Assembly (NCBI GenBank): GCA_964546375.1
Contig: CAZJJO010000068.1
Span: 1 to 10,967 of the forward strand
Direction of reading: 5' to 3'
Source: CAYVFM01 sp964546375
GTDB taxonomy: Bacteria > Gemmatimonadota > Gemmatimonadetes > Palauibacterales > Palauibacteraceae
DNA: 10,967 bases
In this document: positions 7,069 through 10,967 of the stretch, piece by piece
Position numbering within the stretch: position 1 is the first letter of the stretch
Layout of the letters: each line of letters begins with the position of its first letter
The notes under the pieces: generated by a model
What the model was told of the DNA's origin: nothing
The model's database searches: none
What the model saw: only the letters and a program-made list of their open reading frames with translations
Made by a program: the position numbers and the translations under genes

Positions 7069-7091
7069 CTCCCGATAAAGAAGCCTTGATC

Positions 7092-7130
7092 CCGGCCCGC
7101 CGGCCGCGGCCGTGACGGCGGCGGGACCGG
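7092..7130 (+). repeat. Leader hairpin before the cyclic-di-GMP gene
   Basis: CCGG-CCCGCCG (7092-7102) pairs with CGGCGGG-a-CCGG (7119-7130): 11 base pairs with one bulged A and a 16-base loop. It lies between the possible -10 and the ATG, ending 33 bases upstream of the start. It would be in the mRNA leader. It does not match any cyclic-di-GMP riboswitch consensus I can recall. Confidence 0.4.
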
Positions 7131-7163
7131 CCGGAGACTCGCCCTTTCCACCCGGGACGGCCC

Positions 7164-10100
7164 ATGTCCAGCCCTTCCCCGTCCGGACGGATCAGCGTAG
7201 GGAGCGGCGACCGCCGCCTCCTACCCCTCGTGCTGGCGGACGACCTGACCGAGGGGCTGGTGGTGATCGACCGGGAGAGCCGGATCCGGTACGCGAACCC
7301 GGCGACGACGCGGATCTTCGGCTACGGCCGCGACGAGCTGGTGGACGAGCCGCTCACGATGCTCATGCCCGAGGACCACCGGGACCGCCACCGGGAGGCG
7401 TTCGACCGGTACCTCGCCACCGGCGAGCGGACCCTGCCCTGGTCGGAGGTCGAGCTGCCCGGCCTCCACCGGGACGGACACCGGCTCGACCTGCGGATCA
7501 CCTTCACCGAGTTCGGGCGGCGCGGCCGCCGGCTGTTCGCCGGGACGATCCGGAACATGACCTCGGCGAAGAGCCCGGAGGAGGAGCGGCGGATCCGGCT
7601 CCGCAGCTACCGGGCGCTGTTCGAGGAGAACGTGGCCGCCGTCTTCCGCGTGGCCGGGGACGGGCGCGTCCTGGCGGCCAACGAGGCGCTGGCCCGGATG
7701 GCCGGGGTCGGGGACCCCGGGGCGCTCGAGGGCCGGAGCGTCGAGGCCCTGTGGGCGGAGGGCGGGGACCGCGAGCTCCTCCTCTCCGACGTGCGGGAGC
7801 GCCGCGACGTGCGGAACCGGGAGCTGCGGCTGGGCCGTGAGGCCGGCACGGCCCTGTGGACGCTGGTCAGCGGCGTCTGGATCGACGACCCTGCGGACGC
7901 CGAGCCCGAGGTCCTGGTCGGCATGGTCGCCGACATCTCGGACCGCAAGCGGGCCGAGCGCGAGCTGAGCCTGGCCGAGGAGCGCCACCGCCGCCTCCTG
8001 GACCAGGAGCTGGTCGGCATGTTCCGGTCCCGACCGGAGCCGGGCGGCGGGATCCTCGAGTGCAACCGGGCGTTCGCCCACCTCTTCGGCTACGCCTCCC
8101 CGGACGAGGTGGTGGGCACGCCCGGCCGCGCCTTCTTCCCGGAGGGCGAGGACCGACAGGCGGTCGTCGAGGACGTCCGGGCCGACGGGACCGGCATCGT
8201 CGACGAGGCCCGGCTGCGGCGGAAGGACGGCTCGACGGTGTGGGGGCTGGCCTACGTGCGGCGCCTCGAGGACCCGGAGCACGGCGAGATCCTCGAGGGA
8301 ATCATCTTCGACGTCTCCGACCGGGTGCGGACGCGGCAGGCGCTGGAGCGGACCGAGGAGAAGTTCCGCGGCGTCTTCGACATCAGCCCCGTGGCGCTCA
8401 AGATCCTCCGGTCCGAGACGGACGAGTACGTCGACGTGAACGAGCACTTCGAGCGGGTCTTCGGCTACGGCCGCGACGAGGTGGTGGACGGCCCGGTGGG
8501 GGGCGACGACCTGTGGGCGGATTCGGAAGAGCGGCAGCGGGTCTACCGTCGGCTGCGGAGAGGGGAGACGGTCCGGAGCCGCGAGGTCCGTCTCCGCCGT
8601 AGCGACGGGACCGTCTTCGACGCGCTCTTCTCGGCCGCACCGCTCCCGCTGCGGGAGGAGGAGCTGCTGGTGGCCGCCGTCCAGGACGTCAGCGAGCAGA
8701 AGGCGCTGGAGCGGAACCTGGAGGAGGCCGTCCGCGAGCTGGAGCGGGAGCGGACCCGGCTCGAAGAGGTGTTCCGCGAGGCGCCGGCCTTCCTGGCCGT
8801 GCTGCGGGGGGAGGACCTCGTCTTCGAGCGGGCGAACCCGACCTACCGGGAGCTGGTGGGCGAGCGGGAGCTGATCGGCCATCCGGTCCGGGAGGTCCTG
8901 CCCGAGATCGCCGACCAGCCCTACTTCGACCTCCTGGACGAGGTCTACCGGACCGGCGAGCCCTACCACGCGGCCGGGACGCCCGTGGAGCTGGACACCG
9001 GCGACGGGCGCGAGCGCCGGTACCTGAGCTTCGCCTTCCAGCCGCTCACCGAGGGGGACGACGTCACGGGCGTCCTGGTCCACGGCGTGGACGTGACCGA
9101 GCAGAAGAAGGTCGAGAAGGCGCTCCGGCGGAGCGAGGCCCGCCACCGCACGCTGGTGGAGACCATGGCCGAGGCGACGGTGATCCTGGACCCGGAGGGC
9201 CGGATCACCTTCGCCAACCGGGAGGCCGAGGAGATGCTCGACCTGGAGGCGTCGGAGATCCGGGACCGGAGCTACGACGACCCCGCCTGGCGGATCACCG
9301 CGCCCGACGGCGGATCCCTGGCCGCCGAGGAGCTCCCCTTCCGGCGGGTGCTGGCCACGGGACGGCCGGTCCGGAACGTCGAGCACGGGCTCGAGCGCCC
9401 CGACGGCACCCGCCAGATCCTCTCCGTCAACGCGGCTCCCCTCCCGGGCGAGGACGGCGAGCTGGAGGGGGTCGTGGCCACCCTCCGGGACGTCACCGAT
9501 CGCTACCGGATGGAGGGGGAGCTGCGGCACCAGGCCCTCCACGACAGCCTCACCGGCCTGCCGAACCGGACCCTCTTCTGGGACCGCCTCGAGCACGCCC
9601 TGGAGCGGACCCGACGCGCCGGAGAGCGGATCGCCGTCTTCTTCCTCGACCTGGACGGCTTCAAGCGCGTCAACGACGAGCACGGCCACGCGGCCGGCGA
9701 CGAGGCGCTCCGCCAGGTGGCCGACCGGCTCCGGGGGGTCGTCCGCGAGGCCGACACGCTGGCCCGCCTCGGCGGCGACGAGTTCGGCGTCCTGCTGGAG
9801 GACCTGGCCGAGACGTCGGACGCCGAGCGGGTCGCACGGCGGCTCACCGAGCGGTTCGACCGCCCGGTGCCGGTGGCCGGAGAAGACGTCCTGCTCCGGG
9901 TGAGCTGCGGGATCGCCTTCGCCGGCGGCGACGGCGAGGAGGATCCCGTCACCGCCGACGAGCTGGTCCACAGGGCCGACCGGGCGATGTTCGTGGCCAA
10001 GGAGGATCCCGGCTCCTCGGCGCGCCGCTACGGACCCGGGATCGCCGACGAGCGGAGCGGACGGCTGCGCCGGGAGGTGGAGCTGAACCAGGCCCTCCGG

Positions 10101-10835
10101 CGCGGCGAGATCGTGCCCCACTTCCAGCCCATCGTCGACCTGGAGGACGGCCGCATCGTCGGCGCCGAGACGCTGGCCCGCTGGAACCATCCCGAGCGGG
10201 GGCTCGTGCCGCCCGACGCCTTCATCCCCCTGGCCGAGGAGACCGGCCTCATCGTCGAGCTCGGCCGGCAGGTGGCCCGGTCGGCGTGCGGCCGCCTCGC
10301 CGCGTGGATCGGGGAGGGCCGCCTCGATCCCGACTTCCGGCTCCACATCAACCTGTCGGGCCGGGAGCTGGCCCCCGCCGACCTGGTCGATGTCCTGGCC
10401 GAGATGTTCCGCGAGCTCGAGCTCGCCCCGGAGCGCGTGGCCTTCGAGGTCACCGAGACGGTGGCCGTGGAGGGGGCGGGCGTGGTGGAGGCGATCCGGG
10501 AGCTCGGCTCGCCGGTGGCGGTCGACGACTTCGGCACCCAGTACGCCACCCTCGAGCGGCTGGCCTCCATCGAGCTGGACAGCCTCAAGCTCGACCAGCT
10601 CTTCGTGGACCGGATCGGCGAATCGAGCCGCCACGAGGCCGTGCTCGAGGCGAGCCTGACGCTGGCCGAGGCGATGGACCTCCGCCCCGTGGCCGAGGGC
10701 GTGGAGACCGAGCGCCAGCGGCGATGGCTGCTGGAGCACGGCTGCCGCTACGGGCAGGGTTTCCTCTTCGCGCCCGCCGTGACCGCCGAGGAGCTGGAGG
10801 CCTGGCTGGAGACGGGGACGCGCCTGCCGGCGTAG
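7164..10835 (+). CDS. Six-PAS GGDEF-EAL cyclic-di-GMP turnover protein
   Basis: This is a cytoplasmic signalling protein of 1223 residues, with no membrane segment or signal peptide. Six PAS or PAS-like sensor domains run in series at about 22-136, 148-262, 274-388, 398-512, 533-648 and 658-780, most ending in the D-x-S/T-D/E motif. A Glu/Arg-rich coiled linker (511-532) separates PAS4 and PAS5. The diguanylate cyclase domain (about 788-958) has DLDGFKRVND (829-838), GGDEF (870-874) and the product-inhibition I-site Arg-x-x-Asp (READ, 861-864). The phosphodiesterase domain (about 970-1215) has Gln988, ETL (1002-1004, in place of EAL but with the metal-binding Glu kept), Asn1063, Glu1095, Asp1121-Asp1122, Lys1142, Glu1178 and Gln1198. 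Both active sites look complete. Loop 6 reads DDFGTQYATL rather than the usual DDFGTGYSSL. The ATG is the first in frame before PAS1; its ribosome site is weak (GGGACGG). The ligands of the PAS domains cannot be told. Net synthesis or breakdown is unknown. Confidence 0.92.
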   Translation: MSSPSPSGRISVGSGDRRLLPLVLADDLTEGLVVIDRESRIRYANPATTRIFGYGRDELVDEPLTMLMPEDHRDRHREAFDRYLATGERTLPWSEVELPGLHRDGHRLDLRITFTEFGRRGRRLFAGTIRNMTSAKSPEEERRIRLRSYRALFEENVAAVFRVAGDGRVLAANEALARMAGVGDPGALEGRSVEALWAEGGDRELLLSDVRERRDVRNRELRLGREAGTALWTLVSGVWIDDPADAEPEVLVGMVADISDRKRAERELSLAEERHRRLLDQELVGMFRSRPEPGGGILECNRAFAHLFGYASPDEVVGTPGRAFFPEGEDRQAVVEDVRADGTGIVDEARLRRKDGSTVWGLAYVRRLEDPEHGEILEGIIFDVSDRVRTRQALERTEEKFRGVFDISPVALKILRSETDEYVDVNEHFERVFGYGRDEVVDGPVGGDDLWADSEERQRVYRRLRRGETVRSREVRLRRSDGTVFDALFSAAPLPLREEELLVAAVQDVSEQKALERNLEEAVRELERERTRLEEVFREAPAFLAVLRGEDLVFERANPTYRELVGERELIGHPVREVLPEIADQPYFDLLDEVYRTGEPYHAAGTPVELDTGDGRERRYLSFAFQPLTEGDDVTGVLVHGVDVTEQKKVEKALRRSEARHRTLVETMAEATVILDPEGRITFANREAEEMLDLEASEIRDRSYDDPAWRITAPDGGSLAAEELPFRRVLATGRPVRNVEHGLERPDGTRQILSVNAAPLPGEDGELEGVVATLRDVTDRYRMEGELRHQALHDSLTGLPNRTLFWDRLEHALERTRRAGERIAVFFLDLDGFKRVNDEHGHAAGDEALRQVADRLRGVVREADTLARLGGDEFGVLLEDLAETSDAERVARRLTERFDRPVPVAGEDVLLRVSCGIAFAGGDGEEDPVTADELVHRADRAMFVAKEDPGSSARRYGPGIADERSGRLRREVELNQALRRGEIVPHFQPIVDLEDGRIVGAETLARWNHPERGLVPPDAFIPLAEETGLIVELGRQVARSACGRLAAWIGEGRLDPDFRLHINLSGRELAPADLVDVLAEMFRELELAPERVAFEVTETVAVEGAGVVEAIRELGSPVAVDDFGTQYATLERLASIELDSLKLDQLFVDRIGESSRHEAVLEASLTLAEAMDLRPVAEGVETERQRRWLLEHGCRYGQGFLFAPAVTAEELEAWLETGTRLPA

Positions 10836-10844
10836 CGGCGGGGG

Positions 10845-10877
10845 CCGGCCGGGACCGGCAACCGGCATCCCGGCCGG
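10845..10877 (+). terminator. Strong stem-loop after the cyclic-di-GMP gene, without U-run
   Basis: CCGGCCGGGA (10845-10854) and TCCCGGCCGG (10868-10877) are perfect 10-bp complements. The 13 bases between can add CCGG/CCGG pairs around a CAA loop. It begins 10 bases past the stop codon, the right place for a terminator. The lack of a following T-run makes it a U-less stop or an mRNA-stabilising stem. Confidence 0.45.
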
Positions 10878-10925
10878 GCTCGATCCGATGGCCCCGCGGG
10901 GTTGCCCCCGGAGCGTCGCCCTGCC

Positions 10926-10941
10926 CGTTTCCGCGGAAACG
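10926..10941. repeat. 16-bp perfect palindrome near the right edge
   Basis: CGTTTCCGCGGAAACG is a perfect 16-bp dyad in non-coding DNA beyond the cyclic-di-GMP gene. Its A/T-bearing arms (GTTTCC/GGAAAC) stand out from the G/C-only repeats around it and look like an operator for a dimeric regulator. The gene it would control lies outside the window. A second, shorter palindrome CCCCGCGGGG lies at 10892-10901. Confidence 0.4.
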
Positions 10942-10967
10942 CCCGTGATCGGCCGGCCGCAGCATGG

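Noticed and set aside
7221..10868. A 1215-codon open frame antisense to the cyclic-di-GMP gene
   Set aside because: It mirrors the sense gene exactly, is rich in Leu/Val/Gly/Pro/Arg/His without any domain motif, and long antisense frames are expected in DNA this G+C-rich.

Overview
The window is very G+C-rich chromosomal DNA. It has eight supportable coding regions, one candidate structured non-coding RNA, and several strong inverted repeats in the gaps. The organism looks like an environmental Gram-negative (diderm) bacterium: it has a type II secretion minor pseudopilin and a lipoprotein with a clean lipobox. The base composition, the lipoprotein style (a LAAC lipobox followed by a short Pro/Thr/Glu stretch) and the gene mix would suit Gemmatimonadota or a similar high-GC phylum. 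That placement is an impression, not a demonstration.

Layout. At 2-778 (+) lies the C-terminal part of GspK, the tip pseudopilin of a type II secretion system. It converges tail to tail, with a 13-base gap, on 792-2213 (-), an NtrC-type sigma-54 activator whose receiver domain has lost several phosphorylation residues. A gap of about 490 bases (2214-2703) carries a sigma-70-like promoter for the activator. At 2704-3972 (-) is an RhlE-like DEAD-box RNA helicase. The region 3973-4479 holds no gene, but it has a hairpin in the helicase leader and a plus-strand structure (about 4153-4386) that folds as a closed multi-branched RNA and ends in an intrinsic terminator. At 4480-5436 (-) is a Cas4/AddB-like PD-(D/E)XK nuclease with four iron-sulfur cysteines, preceded by a possible 47-residue exported peptide (5462-5605, -). 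The plus strand then carries an anchored OB-fold protein (5798-6262), a DUF192 lipoprotein (6391-6930), and a 1223-residue cyclic-di-GMP protein with six PAS domains, GGDEF and EAL (7164-10835).

How the genes relate. No single pathway unites the window. GspK belongs to a secretion operon that starts outside it, and the nearby activator and the cyclic-di-GMP enzyme are signalling genes whose targets are not visible. The nuclease has no cas genes or CRISPR array near it. The most interesting item is the structured RNA candidate divergent from rhlE. Its main stem uses G-U pairs that only work on the plus strand, its terminator works only on the plus strand, no reading frame explains it, and it carries an exposed anti-Shine-Dalgarno-like CCUCCUCCC stretch just before the terminator.
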